A DNA stretch of 64,000 nt from NCBI GenBank assembly GCA_020726505.1, contig JAHLEZ010000002.1, positions 1,984,001 to 2,048,000 of the forward strand, written 5' to 3'. Position 1 is the first letter of the stretch. Every line of letters starts with the position of its first letter. This DNA comes from Leptodontidium sp. MPI-SDFR-AT-0119 (lineage: Eukaryota > Ascomycota > Leotiomycetes > Helotiales > Leptodontidiaceae). The notes under the pieces are model-generated. The model was not told the DNA's origin, searched no databases, and saw only the letters and a program-made list of their open reading frames with translations. Positions 1-10,722 of the stretch are shown here, one piece after another. Made by a program: the position numbers and the translations under genes.

Positions 1-1614
1 AGAAAGAAAAGGGGCCCGCCCAATCGGTACGATCAAAGTAACCTCCTTGCTAGAGGTAGTAACATACCGCGAATCGACATCGTTAACATCTTAAGTAGAT
101 ATGTAATTGGTCTCACGGAGACAGAAGTCGATCTTCCGTCTACCTCGCCCACATCAACTTCTACGACAGCCATCACTCCCAACTCTACATCAACATATCT
201 ACCTTCGTTGCCAATCTTAGACCAAATCGCTCCACCTGAAATCATAAAATGCATCCTAGATGATTGGTTCAACCTCATCCATTCCGTCTGTCCAATCCAT
301 CATCGTAGCAATTTCCTCAAGAGGCTTGCAGACGGAGATGTGGAGAAAGATCCCGAATTTCTGGCCGTGGTCATCTCTCTATGTTGTGCCACTGTCTCAA
401 GTCTGCCTCGAAAAGCAGCTGTTGACTACCCAGACGTCACAGTAAAGCGATGTTTCGAGGCAATTCAGTATCATCGCCTGCTGGACAATTATCGCAGCAT
501 TTCTCTTCAATGGTGTCAGGCAAAATACCACCTGAGCACCTCATTTGTAGGAGAAGAAAGCATGATCTCATTTCGACTACTAGGAGAAGTCGCTACTGGA
601 ATAAAGTACTTAGTTTGCTACGATATGCCCAATATGTCGCGTATTGAGGCAGAGCTTGCCAAGCGTCTATACTGCCTCATATTTTGTGGGCTTTGGTCAG
701 TCTCCTGAAGTTCTACCTGCTCCAGATACTGACAGCACAGTACATGGTCAATATACGGTCGCCCGTGCATTGTAATACTCTCTCCTCAAGACAATATCCA
801 AGCAATGAAACCTTCAGACGTGAACGATACCGAATTGGATCCCACCAACATCGACCCCTCAAACCCCTGGCATGGCGATACAGTTACATATGTGCCGGGG
901 CTGAACTACCTCACTCACCTCTTCTACCTATGGCATTCAAGCCAGCAGATATCACCTCTTTCGGTCCCTCATATTCAACAACATATGGCATACGTCCAAA
1001 GAGCACTCGACACTCTTCCCCCTTCTCTTCGTTGGCGGGGTGGGTTGTCTAGGCCACCGGGTAGCAACTTTGGGACTGATGTACAAACGGCCAATTTGTA
1101 CATTACTCAGCTGCATATCCGATCATCTCTGTTGGAGCAGATGTACACATTGTCAAAATCTGTGCCGACTAGCCCGGCGCTGGATGGCAGAGAGACACAT
1201 CTTGGTTTGAATATACATAAAGATGAGATTCGGAAGCAGCGAGCTGAGATTGTGAAGGATTTGTTGGAAATTCTATACCACATGAGTGAGGAGACTTTGG
1301 AAGCGAACGGGCACAGTAAGTACCAATCGTCCAACTTGCAGTACCTTTTGGAAGTCTTGTCACTAATCTGGATCCCTGGAACAGGCTTAGTACCCAAAGT
1401 CCGAGATATCGGCAGTGCCCTTTTAGACGAAATGAGAGTTGGTGATAGCCAGCTGAACAGTAATGACAACGATGGAAACGGAGCATTTGGTGCCCAAGAA
1501 GCAAGCTTGGATTTGAGAAGATTGTTAGAGAAACTGGAAAGACTTGACTTCAGGCCTTGGGATGAGGGCTACCAAAGGCGTTCGTTCATAGGCTCTAGCG
1601 CACTAGGAATGTAA
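1..1614 (+). CDS. Zn2Cys6 fungal transcription factor, 3' part (5' truncated by window edge)
   Basis: The frame is open from the first base. It starts with RKKRGPPNRY, the basic linker that typically follows the last Cys of a Zn2Cys6 DNA-binding cluster, so the zinc cluster itself should lie just left of the window. A helical middle region follows, with the fungal_trans segment ending in the LYCLIFCGL...YGRPCIVILSP block (the family's GRP motif). One intron, 696-740 (45 nt, GTCAGT donor, CTGAC branch, CACAG acceptor), joins exon <1..695 to exon 741..1614 in frame and restores the GRP block across the junction. The protein would be a nuclear regulator. Its target is unknown, but it lies 470 bp upstream of, and co-oriented with, a GH35-type glycosidase, which makes carbohydrate control a reasonable guess (inference). 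The stop is TAA at 1612-1614. Confidence 0.85.
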
Positions 1615-2087
1615 ACAAGGGTGTCGGACATCAGTTCTGGAGTACGAACAATATCATACGGCCATTCAATTGGGAATTAAACAAATGACGTGTGTAACTC
1701 GAAGGTGTACGGATTATTGTGGATCAGAGGCTGCTCGCTTTTGCGGAGAAACTTCATGCGGGTGTGTGCAGAAGGCCAAGTACTATTCCATCCGAGTTTT
1801 ATGCGAACCGAGCCCTTTTCCCCACCCATCGCAGCTCGGGTTATCGGAGAACCATCACAGCACATCTCCACAACCCCAATCTATCGATACCATGTGGAAT
1901 GAAGCTCCGAGCAACATGCGAAGCGCGGAGTTGAGTGGCAACATGCCAAAATTCTTGTACTGGCGGGGTTTAGACCCCAGATCATTAATCCAGTACCACT
2001 TTGAAGAGAAAAGTATTTATTTTGGTCCCTGTCCCTCATATCTTTCATTCTCACCTTCCACGTTTTCTCCCATCAATCTTCGTCACA
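1615..2087. other. intergenic, promoter of the GH35 gene
   Basis: No convincing gene. A pyrimidine-rich stretch (about 2025-2075) directly precedes the ATG at 2088, as is usual for fungal promoters and leaders. Confidence 0.5.
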
Positions 2088-3857
2088 ATGGCCATCAACT
2101 CAGAATCTCGCCCTACCACAACAGAAATCTCATACGATATCCCAATTATGACTGAGACATCTATACCTTACCTCCGGAAAACGAAGAACTCAAGCCAGCT
2201 CATCGTCAATGGCAAACCCTTTCTCATGCTCGCCGGAGAGCTTCACAACTCCTCTCTGAGTTCGGCAAACTTCATGTCGACAGTATGGCAAAACATGAAA
2301 GATGCCAACATTAACACCCTCCTCGGCTCCGTCACCTGGGAAATGATCGAGCCAGTTGAGGATCAATTCGATTTCTCCGAGCTCGATAAAGTGATCCTAG
2401 GAGCGAGAGAGTACGACATGCATCTTGTGCTCCTTTGGTTCGGCTCATTCAAAAATGCTCTGAGCACATATGTACCCCGCTGGGTGAAGAAAGACGTCAA
2501 ACGCTTCCCACGAGTACATGTCTCAGAAGCTGGCGCAGTGACGAGAACACAAGAACTGCTTTCTCCATTCTGTGAAGCCGCATGGACAGCTGATGCAAAA
2601 GCTTTCTCCGCCCTGATGACGCATCTGAAGGAATTCGATAGTAAGCACAGCACAGTCCTCATGGTACAGGTTGAGAACGAAACAGGACTGTTGGGAGATT
2701 CCAGAGATCGCTCAAGTATCGCCAACAAGCTATTCAAAGAGCCGGTCCCAGCACATCTCATCACCGAACTACAGTCTCTTCCGACCGATGAGCTACATCC
2801 ATGTTTCTCAAAACGCCACCCCCATTGGTCATCCTTACAGCCAGGGAAATCGACATGGAAAGAATCATTTCCCGTTGGCCCAGATGCAGACGAAGCTTTC
2901 ATGGCGTACCACATTTCGCGCTACGTCAACCACGTAGCGACAGCTGGAAAAGCCACATACCCTATCCCATTTTATACCAACGTCTGGCTCAACTTCGACG
3001 ACCCCAAAGTTCTCGACCTTCAAGGTCTCCCTCCAATCGTTGGCGGTGGCTCATCAGCAGGAGTCTACCCCTCCGGAGGTCCCGTACCGCATACATTCGA
3101 CATCTGGAAAATAAACACTCCAGCCCTCGACTTCCTTGCCCCAGATCTGTACTTTCACGACTATGAAGAAGTTTGCAAGCAATACACCCATGCCGGTCAA
3201 CCACTTTTCATTCCCGAGCAACGCCGTGATGAACGAGGTGCACGACGAGTCTGGCTCGCATACGGCACGTATGGAGCGATCGGAGCAAGTCCATTCGGAA
3301 TCGATTCTCTCCCAGCCAAAGACTCACCCATCACAAAACACTACGGTCTTCTCAACTCCATGAGCTCCTTCATTCTCGAGACACAAGCCACTCGCCCCGA
3401 AGATATCATGGGATTCTTCTTTGACGAGAAAGAAGACACCGCCGTGGAGCCTAAATGGGAACGCACATTCGGCGACTTTACAGTCACTATCGAGCGATCC
3501 TTCGTATTCGGCAAGCCCGGTCCAGGAGCGGGCATGGTGATCCATCAAGGTGATGGCAAATTCCTACTTATTGGATGGGGATTCCAAATCGTGTTCTCGA
3601 GTCCGAACCCCAAGTCTACTTTTACTGGTATTTTGTATTCAGAAGAGAAGGAGGTTGTGGATGATGGAAAGGGAGGGAAGATATTGAAGACGGGCAGGGT
3701 GTTGAATGGTGACGAGACGAGGAGTGGGGAGTTTATGATTATGCCAAATGAGGACCCTGATTATGGCGGGTTCCCTATTGCTGTTACGATTCCGTGTCGG
3801 ACGATGGTCGCTGAGGTAGAGGCTTATTCGTTGTTTGAGGAAGAGGAAAACTTTTAG
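2088..3857 (+). CDS. GH35-type beta-galactosidase-like glycoside hydrolase with DUF5597-like C-terminus
   Basis: Intronless, 589 aa. The ATG at 2088 (context gtcacaATGG) was chosen over upstream in-frame non-ATG codons. The N-terminal TIM barrel has the clan GH-A pattern: substrate-side LAGELHNSS near residue 50, TVWQNMKDANINTLL, then VENETG with the presumed acid/base Glu at residue 198, and FIPEQRRDE with the presumed nucleophile Glu at about 377. The C-terminal part, DGKFLLIGWGFQIVF and following, resembles the DUF5597 beta-domain found after GH35/GH42 barrels in fungi and bacteria. No signal peptide is evident, so an intracellular enzyme acting on imported beta-galactosides or related sugars is likely (inference). 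It follows the Zn2Cys6 regulator on the same strand. The family call is fairly sure; the substrate is not. Confidence 0.85.
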   Translation: MAINSESRPTTTEISYDIPIMTETSIPYLRKTKNSSQLIVNGKPFLMLAGELHNSSLSSANFMSTVWQNMKDANINTLLGSVTWEMIEPVEDQFDFSELDKVILGAREYDMHLVLLWFGSFKNALSTYVPRWVKKDVKRFPRVHVSEAGAVTRTQELLSPFCEAAWTADAKAFSALMTHLKEFDSKHSTVLMVQVENETGLLGDSRDRSSIANKLFKEPVPAHLITELQSLPTDELHPCFSKRHPHWSSLQPGKSTWKESFPVGPDADEAFMAYHISRYVNHVATAGKATYPIPFYTNVWLNFDDPKVLDLQGLPPIVGGGSSAGVYPSGGPVPHTFDIWKINTPALDFLAPDLYFHDYEEVCKQYTHAGQPLFIPEQRRDERGARRVWLAYGTYGAIGASPFGIDSLPAKDSPITKHYGLLNSMSSFILETQATRPEDIMGFFFDEKEDTAVEPKWERTFGDFTVTIERSFVFGKPGPGAGMVIHQGDGKFLLIGWGFQIVFSSPNPKSTFTGILYSEEKEVVDDGKGGKILKTGRVLNGDETRSGEFMIMPNEDPDYGGFPIAVTIPCRTMVAEVEAYSLFEEEENF

Positions 3858-4295
3858 ACTATATTGTGTACTGATAAATTGTTGAAAACAAGGGAGTTCT
3901 GCTTGGTTGTAAATTTCCTCTTCAGTACACACTTATCTAATGCACATTTGCTCCCTATTTGACAACCAGATATCCAGCGAAAGAGGCAGTCGAGCTACAA
4001 CTGAAGAATACTCTTACTTCCACCTCTATCACATTTCACATTTAGATCTGAAACAAGGCTGGTAAGGACTCATTATTTATTCTGTGAGTATCTAAGAGAA
4101 GACTCCTGTGTGATGTCTGTGCCCTAATGGCATGTTCCTCGCTTGTGAGGAATAGTCAGTGCAGGCATAGTCGGTTGCGCCGATTACTTGGGGAAATTAG
4201 GCACTGACCGCAGCATTTGCTCATGCACCGAATGCAAAATCAAAATCAACGAACAGTAAAAAAGACCCAAGAGAAAGAAAAACCCTCCAAGTCCA
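3858..4295. other. intergenic
   Basis: This is the 3' flank of the glycosidase and of the converging pseudogene A. I see no gene or repeat. Confidence 0.4.
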
Positions 4296-5867
4296 TTACT
4301 TGGTTGCCTGCTCCTTAGCCTTAGCAGCACGACTTCCAGGCTTGCCTCTCTTTCCCATGATGAAATTTGGTGGAGCTGCAGCGACCTTAACCACAGCTTC
4401 AACCACTACTTGAACCTCGGCCTCCCGAGCTTCAACAACCGCAGTCTCAACGGGAGCCGTGCTCTTATCTGAGCGCATGGCGACTTATACTTTAGCAGTC
4501 CCATCAGCACTCTCCTTCTTGCCACCGTTCCAAGTCCTAGCGCTCAACTCGAACTTCCCATTAGCCTTCTTATCACTTTCTCTCTTGGCTTTCTTCTCCT
4601 TCTCAAACTTTTTCTTCAACTTGGCCTCACGCTCCTCTTGAATTCTATAGTTTCTCCCTACTTTACGGTACGAGCGGCCACAAAAGCCTCCCATCTCACT
4701 GCTGAGCCCCATGGTTGGATTCGACGATCAGCAGGATCTAAGACATCGCCAGCTACCTTCTGTCGCTTTGCCTTCTTCTGTACGACTGGAGCGCTCAGCT
4801 CAATCGCCTTGAGTCTAGGGAGACACTTGACAATGTTGGAGATGGCATCATCCATTCGCTGCTCTTCTGTCTTCTGACCATTACCAACGGGAGAGGCACG
4901 CAAGCAACCTGCGCCAGAGCCCTGGAAGATAGTAAGGTGTTGAAGCTGAGGGGAACAATTCTTGAATATGGTCGTGTAGATTGGCAGAATGTCCAAGAGA
5001 CCGATGGGATACTCTCGGCGGTTCTGTCCTTCCTCAACAGTCTCGACGAAGCCTTCAACTCTAACATCCTTGATGAATGAGGCGTTTTCAGGACTAATCT
5101 GGAGGAAGAAACTGGTGATTGGATCGCGACGTAGAAAATCGTGATGGGTGATGTTACCGAAGAACATGTGGCTGAGAGCGAACCGAACCTTGTTTGTAGA
5201 CTCTGGATATGTTAGACCAGGAATAAGGTGAGGGCTCTTGCGGGAAGCATCAAATCCATGGACACATCGAGCATGGGTGAATGGCGCCTGTCGTCGGATG
5301 TCGAAGACGAATCGGTTTGAGTATAGAATGGGTGCTCCAACTTCCTTCGGGTACTTGCATGTCCGCAAGAGAGAAGTGCACATGATACCTGTGGTCTTTG
5401 TCATGGACATATGGGTGACTTTGGCAGCATAGGACCACGCTCTTGTAGGAAGTGGACAATTGCGGTGCCGGTCTTATCATCCACTGTATCTAGCAGGCTC
5501 CACATGTCAACATAGCCAGTACTCTTTGCAGCACAGTTTGCTAACTTAGCGATTTCCTCCGCCGTGGCTAGAGTTGACCACTGGTACTTCAAAGTCTCCT
5601 GGGATCCATCGAACTTGGGAAGACTCGGCTCGGAGAAACCAACTTGACGTCTGCTCTCCCACTGATATTGCATCAGAGTAATCTTTGTGGGTGGTTCAAT
5701 ACGCTCCAGACTGTAGCGGACTGGGCTGGGAATAATTCCGCCGGAGCGAACGAAGTAGTACTTGAAAATATTCTCAAGGACGTCTCGAAATGGGTCAGTA
5801 CAACTGTATGGAATCAAATATTTTGATTTGTGATAGACTGGATGACACTTGGTTTTGGGGTAGACAT
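4296..5867 (-). pseudogene. paralogue family member A, decayed (LYG/S-N-F-F-D fungal family)
   Basis: Reading leftward from a candidate ATG at 5867, the sequence carries the same blocks as members B and C in this window. These are a YxWESR-LPKFDGS segment, AAKSTGYVDM, LQERG, TTGI..LLRTC, ILYSNRFVFD, a RDPITSFF-ISPENASFI block, LPIYTTIFKNCSPQL, a PWGSAVRWE block and a Lys/Glu-rich coiled tail. The frame is broken at least twice. Near 5435 LQERG continues in a different frame, and near 4660 the frame changes again just after the RWEAFVAAR block. An in-frame TAA sits at 4485-4487, after which the same frame runs on to 4296. A further shift may lie near 5818. B and C read straight through the equivalent of the 5435 site, so an intron is a poor explanation there. 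The LYG..F.F motif recalls fungal DUF7730/F-box-like families, but I cannot assign a function. Confidence 0.7.
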
Positions 5868-7734
5868 CCTGTCTTCGCAGGGTGGTTGTTTGTTGTACAA
5901 CGAAGTAAAGACTTCGAAGGGATACGAGAAAGTATATGGAGGTTGTATATGATTGAGTAGGAGTTCAAAGATGTGGAGTCGAAATCAAGATCTCGAAGTG
6001 TAGGTGTCGAAGGAAGCAGAGGGAGGATGGAAGGGAACGAGTACGAGTATATATACAAAAAGCACGACAAGGGCCAGAAGCCAAGCAATTAACGAGCCAA
6101 AAATGCACCCCAATTAGGAATGTCGTCTATCTCCATTCACACAAATGCCGCAGCAAGTCGCGCGCTCGCAATGAGTTGGAGCGGCAACAAGACGACTCGT
6201 TTAATTCACCCCATTGATTTTGCAAGTTGACTTCATCACATAGACGGCATCATGGGCGGCAGTCTTGCGTTAATTGATTCTAGGGCTAGTATTTAGCCTT
6301 CCTTGCGGTCTCGCTTCTCGTCCATTTGCCCTCCGCTAGCAACGCTGGAAAGCCCCCGGGCGGCTCCGTTGAGTCATAGAAGCGACCTGTTGGATCCAGC
6401 CTCAATATCATAGACGACAGCGACAAAGTTAGTCTGCGATACAAAAACAAGCTAAGCTACATCGACGATTTGTCGCAGCTAGTGGCTGCCTCTGTCCCCT
6501 CGGGTGCCAAGTCGCGACCTGGCTGCAATTGATCCCCCCTCCCACCTCCTTTATTAAACGAATTGAAGAAAAGGTTTTTCGGCACACTGCGACACATCCA
6601 TAGACATTCAATATAAAGGCGAATTCATATATCTATTTGTCCATTGGCCAGTATTTATTCGCTCGCTATAGTGGCGAAGTGACTGGGATAGCTGCAGACA
6701 AAGCTCCTGCGGCTTGAAATTAAGCGAAGATCAAAACAACACAGACCGGTCAGCTGACATCATCTGATCCTGAGTGCTGAAAAGGACAGGAATTGCGGTT
6801 AATGTTGTCCAAATCCTTAGATAATTATGCCCTATCACGATTTCAAAGTGGTAGGTCTCTGGATGTGCCGGCTTTGAAGAAACTTGACCATCATCACAAG
6901 CATTGCGCGACGCCAGTTGGAATATCAACATCCGACTCGACTTCGGAAATGGTCCTGTGCTCGGCACCTGAAACACTCTCACTGACGGCTCAACATCAAT
7001 ATATGAGTTCCAGACAATTATTTTCTCATTCCGTGTGGTAGTCTCAGTGGAATACTCGCCCTTTAATTTCGTAATAGGCTATGTGGTTGCATGGTTAAGA
7101 TGCAAAATCCCGACACAAGAAGTCTCAAGTCTCATATGAAAGATAGTTTTTTGTTTATTACGAGTAACTTCAACTCTTGCTGTGTCAGCGATACCAGTGG
7201 GATGGATTTGATTAAAACGAGTCGAAATTTGGCTCAATGTAGAGGACATCAGGTTATTGTGAAAACATAGTTTTGATGATAATTATCAGCGCATGAGGTA
7301 CAGAAGAAGAACTTTCTGGAGCTCGGGGAGATGGAGTGGTTAGGTTGATCAAATTATATAGGCGAAGTGATGGAAGTTGTTATTCCGAGGTACGAGGCAC
7401 CCAGTTACGAACACCCACTATAAAACGATAATGTTTGGGGGTTCCAGTTAATAAATCACGAGACCAGAGGTCAAAAAGGTCAGTTGGGCGCTACTAAAAA
7501 AATCCATTGCTTGAAAAAGGAACTTTTCCTTCCCGGGCATCCATACCAATCGTGCGATCAAAGAAATACCAACATAACAAAGCTCAATGCTCCTACAAAC
7601 CCGGAAGGCCAGTCGTCGAAGACCATCCTCCAATTGACTCGAGTGAAGATCCTGATATCGTGAGGGAAGAAACTAGCCGTGAATGAAGTGATCCCCCTAG
7701 CCAATCATCAAAAAAAGGAATCTCCCAAAAGAAT
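5868..7734. other. intergenic, nothing recognised
   Basis: About 1.9 kb between decayed members A and B. Short ORFs here have no recognisable content. I see no repeat arrays or RNA genes. Confidence 0.4.
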
Positions 7735-9195
7735 CTAGGAAAACTCTCCACCCTTCTTTCCATAAGCGCTTCTCCACTTATTGCCGGTGCGGAACGACGT
7801 CTTAGCACGGTCTGCTGTCTGGCGACCATTGATTTTCTCCACTCTCAACACTTTCCCATACTGGTCACCACGAGCAGCAATAACTCCGTTCCATCGCAGA
7901 GCATCTCCCCATGGTCGTGTCGGGTCGGCAATCTTGGGGATTGGCATACCGCCGGTCTCTTGAGTCTCATCTTCATACTCAATTCGGTAGGTCGGGCCAT
8001 TTAGCTCAGCCTCCTTCAGGATTACCAGAGACTTGACTAGATCACCGATGACTGCATCCATACGCTTTTCCTTGGCCTTGGCCAGAACTCCAAGCCTATC
8101 CTTGGCTGCTTGACAGATGCTAAGGTACTCGAGGTTTGGGCAATACTTTGCCAGAATCATTGAGTGGACGGGTAGGATGTGTTGTTTGTGCAGATCCTCC
8201 ATGGAATGGCGTGTCGTGGATGGAACCCTCAATTCTCATTCTAGTGATGAATGCAGTGTTCTTGGGTCCGATCCGACGGAAGAAAGATGCCAATGGGTCC
8301 TCATGAATGAAGCCGCGGTGGTGTTGGTTCATGTCAAACATTGAATCAACTGACTTCTGAGCCGCGGAGCTGGAAAGTGGTCTGCTAGTTGCGTGTGCAC
8401 CACGAGTGTCGACAACAAATTTGTTGGCTCCGTAAAGAATCTCACAGCCCAGCTTGTGCACTCTCTGACAAGTTTGAAGCATTGCAACTCCGAAAATTCC
8501 GGTAGTCTCTTCGGCTGTCTTGTGCACCACCTTCGAAGGGTAGGCTCCACGTTGCTGGAGATATCTCTTGGTGATAACGCTGGTAGCAACGTCCTTCGTA
8601 CTTGGAAGCTCGAACAAATCGACAAAGCCAGTTGACTTTGCGGTACCATCCTCAAGGCTTTGTAGGTCTTTCTCTGTAGGCACAGTGGACTAAAGAGTAT
8701 TGCAGAACTTCGGGCGAGCCATCATAATGAGGAAGGCATTGCTCGTCACAGCCAGACTGACGCGGCTTTCCCACACGTACTGGTTGACAGGGACTTGATT
8801 GATTGGGCGGAATGTGTACAGCTCATACTTGACTGCGCAAGGTACATCGCCCTCCGGTCGGACGAGCAGCATCTGAGGACGTTCTCCATGATTTCTGATG
8901 GATTGTTAGCATCTGTAGCTGGCAACGTGGATAAACAACCAAAGGCCGAAGGTCGAAGTGCTAATGAATATCACTTACCGTCATTGTGCAACAGTCGATA
9001 AGCTGCGCTGTTCTTGTTGATACTTAACTCAAGAACTACCTTGGAAGTAGCCCCAGTGCCCTTTGCCTGACCGCCACTCTTCTGAGCACTTGTTCCAGGG
9101 CCATTCAGCTTCTTGGCGCTGATCTCGATACGACGCTGCATCTCCGCACGCACCATCTTCTTGTTCCCATCTTGGGAGTAATGTGGATGCACCAT
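7735..9195 (-). pseudogene. paralogue family member B, decayed
   Basis: The first exon starts at ATG 9195 (MVHPHYSQDG...) and ends at 8979. A good intron (8913-8978, GTAAGT donor, CTACAG acceptor) leads to an exon beginning NNPSEIMENVLRCC, which aligns with FRDVLENIFKYY of member A. Three lesions follow. Near 8862 the frame slips by one base just before VRPEGDVP. A TAG stands at 8690-8692, where A has Trp (A: QW-STLATAEE; B: L-stop-STVPTEKD). Near 8215 the frame changes before RHSMEDLHKQHILPVHS. The rest matches A and C: LQQRGAY, TTGIFGVAMLQTC, LYGANKFVVD, DPLASFFRRIGPKNTAFI, LPVHSMILAKYCPNL, RPWGDALRWNG. It ends at 7735. Function unknown. Confidence 0.7.
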
Positions 9196-10722
9196 GGTGA
9201 AGAGAGAATGCTGAAGGTAGACTTGGGTAGCTGGGAAATGTCTGGATTGAAGACACTGGGCAGTTGTGCCCGTAGGCTCTGTGAAAGCTTGATGATGGAA
9301 GAAGTCGTTGCAAAAGAATTGCAAGGAAGAATTTTGAGGAACGGTGGGTTTGAGGAAGAAGTCGATGGTGTCGAATCAAATTCGAGATATTGCGTGTAGA
9401 GTATGGATATGGACGTTGATGGAGGGCCAAGTGGGACAGTATATATAGATTTCAGACACAAACCTCGAAGCGAGGCGACTGATGCGCCAAAGTCGCAGGA
9501 GCAAAACTATCGCCCTATTAAACATGTCAATCAGGTCCTTTCACTCTATTCACAGTCTCCTGGTGAGTTGTTCGAGCAAGGAGGTTGTTCGCTTAATTCA
9601 CCGCGACGTTGTTTCAGACTTGCTACTTGCGAACCGCGACATCGACAGTTCTGCCGACTACTAGCTTAAGTAAATTGAATATTCTGACCAATAATAACAT
9701 CTAATATGACTCTCACCTGATATACTCCCGCACTTGCTCTCATTAATGCACAACTAGGAGATGGCCTCCTTGAGCCAATAATTATATCAATCTTACACAC
9801 CGACATTCTTTAATATAAGGAGATCGAGGCGCAATTAACAGACCGACCGTCTAACATAGGCAACAGCGCTCAAGATGATGAACATACAGTCCAACCGATG
9901 TGCGAATGTTCAATATGTAGAGGCCCCATCATCTAAATGCAATAGAAATACATTGATGGTCTATTACCGCAAGAGAATTTACATAAGAACCAGTTTTGCC
10001 AAACTACACCGTGCTCTACAACGAAAACCTTGGGGAGAAGCCTCCTTTTATACTCTCATTCGCACACCTAATCTGGGTGTTTCAATTCCCAATAAACATC
10101 TTTTTAGCACTGGAGCTTATCATGCACCTATTCCTGTCACGCTAGGGGGTCACAATCACATCTTAATGACCCATCTCGTCCCATGCTATCCTATCTCATG
10201 ATTCGGCCCTGCTAATCAGCCTTGCTCGTTAGCTACCCGTAATTTAACTCGAATTTTTATGCCATCTTCTTTTATAAATATTATAAGTTGAGAATGGATT
10301 CCAAAATGCACCTAACAACCAATCGACGAGTTGAGGCAAACAAGCCTTGTCAAACGAATCGCAGCAGGGTAATCGCTGGCAACTTTGAAGAACGCGAGAA
10401 TGCAGACTTGCACACCAAATGGGATTCAGCAGATGGGTATGTAGATAAGTAGAGAAAGCGAGTGAGTAGTGCTAAATACGCAGGTTTATGTGAGCCGGGG
10501 GGGGGGGGGGGGGGGGGGGTACTGTATCTGGAGCCGAATCACAGCTGGGGAGGTAGATGTTCGAGCATGGCCTGTACATGTTGTCTGCTTTATCCAAGTA
10601 ATAGGATTGATTTATCAGTCAGAGCTGATAAAGAAGTCCACATGTACGAGGTATCGCCAGGCACAGATACAGATCAAACTTCTTATCTCCCAAAGCAAGA
10701 AGTTGGAGTAACAGCAATTCAG
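9196..10722. other. intergenic with long poly-G run
   Basis: No gene recognised. The only notable item is the homopolymer at 10497-10519. Confidence 0.4.
10497..10519 (+). repeat. 23-nt poly-G homopolymer
   Basis: Uninterrupted run of 23 G between tgagcc and tactgt. Its length is likely polymorphic or unreliable in sequencing. Confidence 0.9.

Noticed and set aside
5821..6088. 97-codon hydrophobic ORF at the 5' end of member A
   Set aside because: Lies in the probable leader, is of low quality and out of frame with the family blocks.
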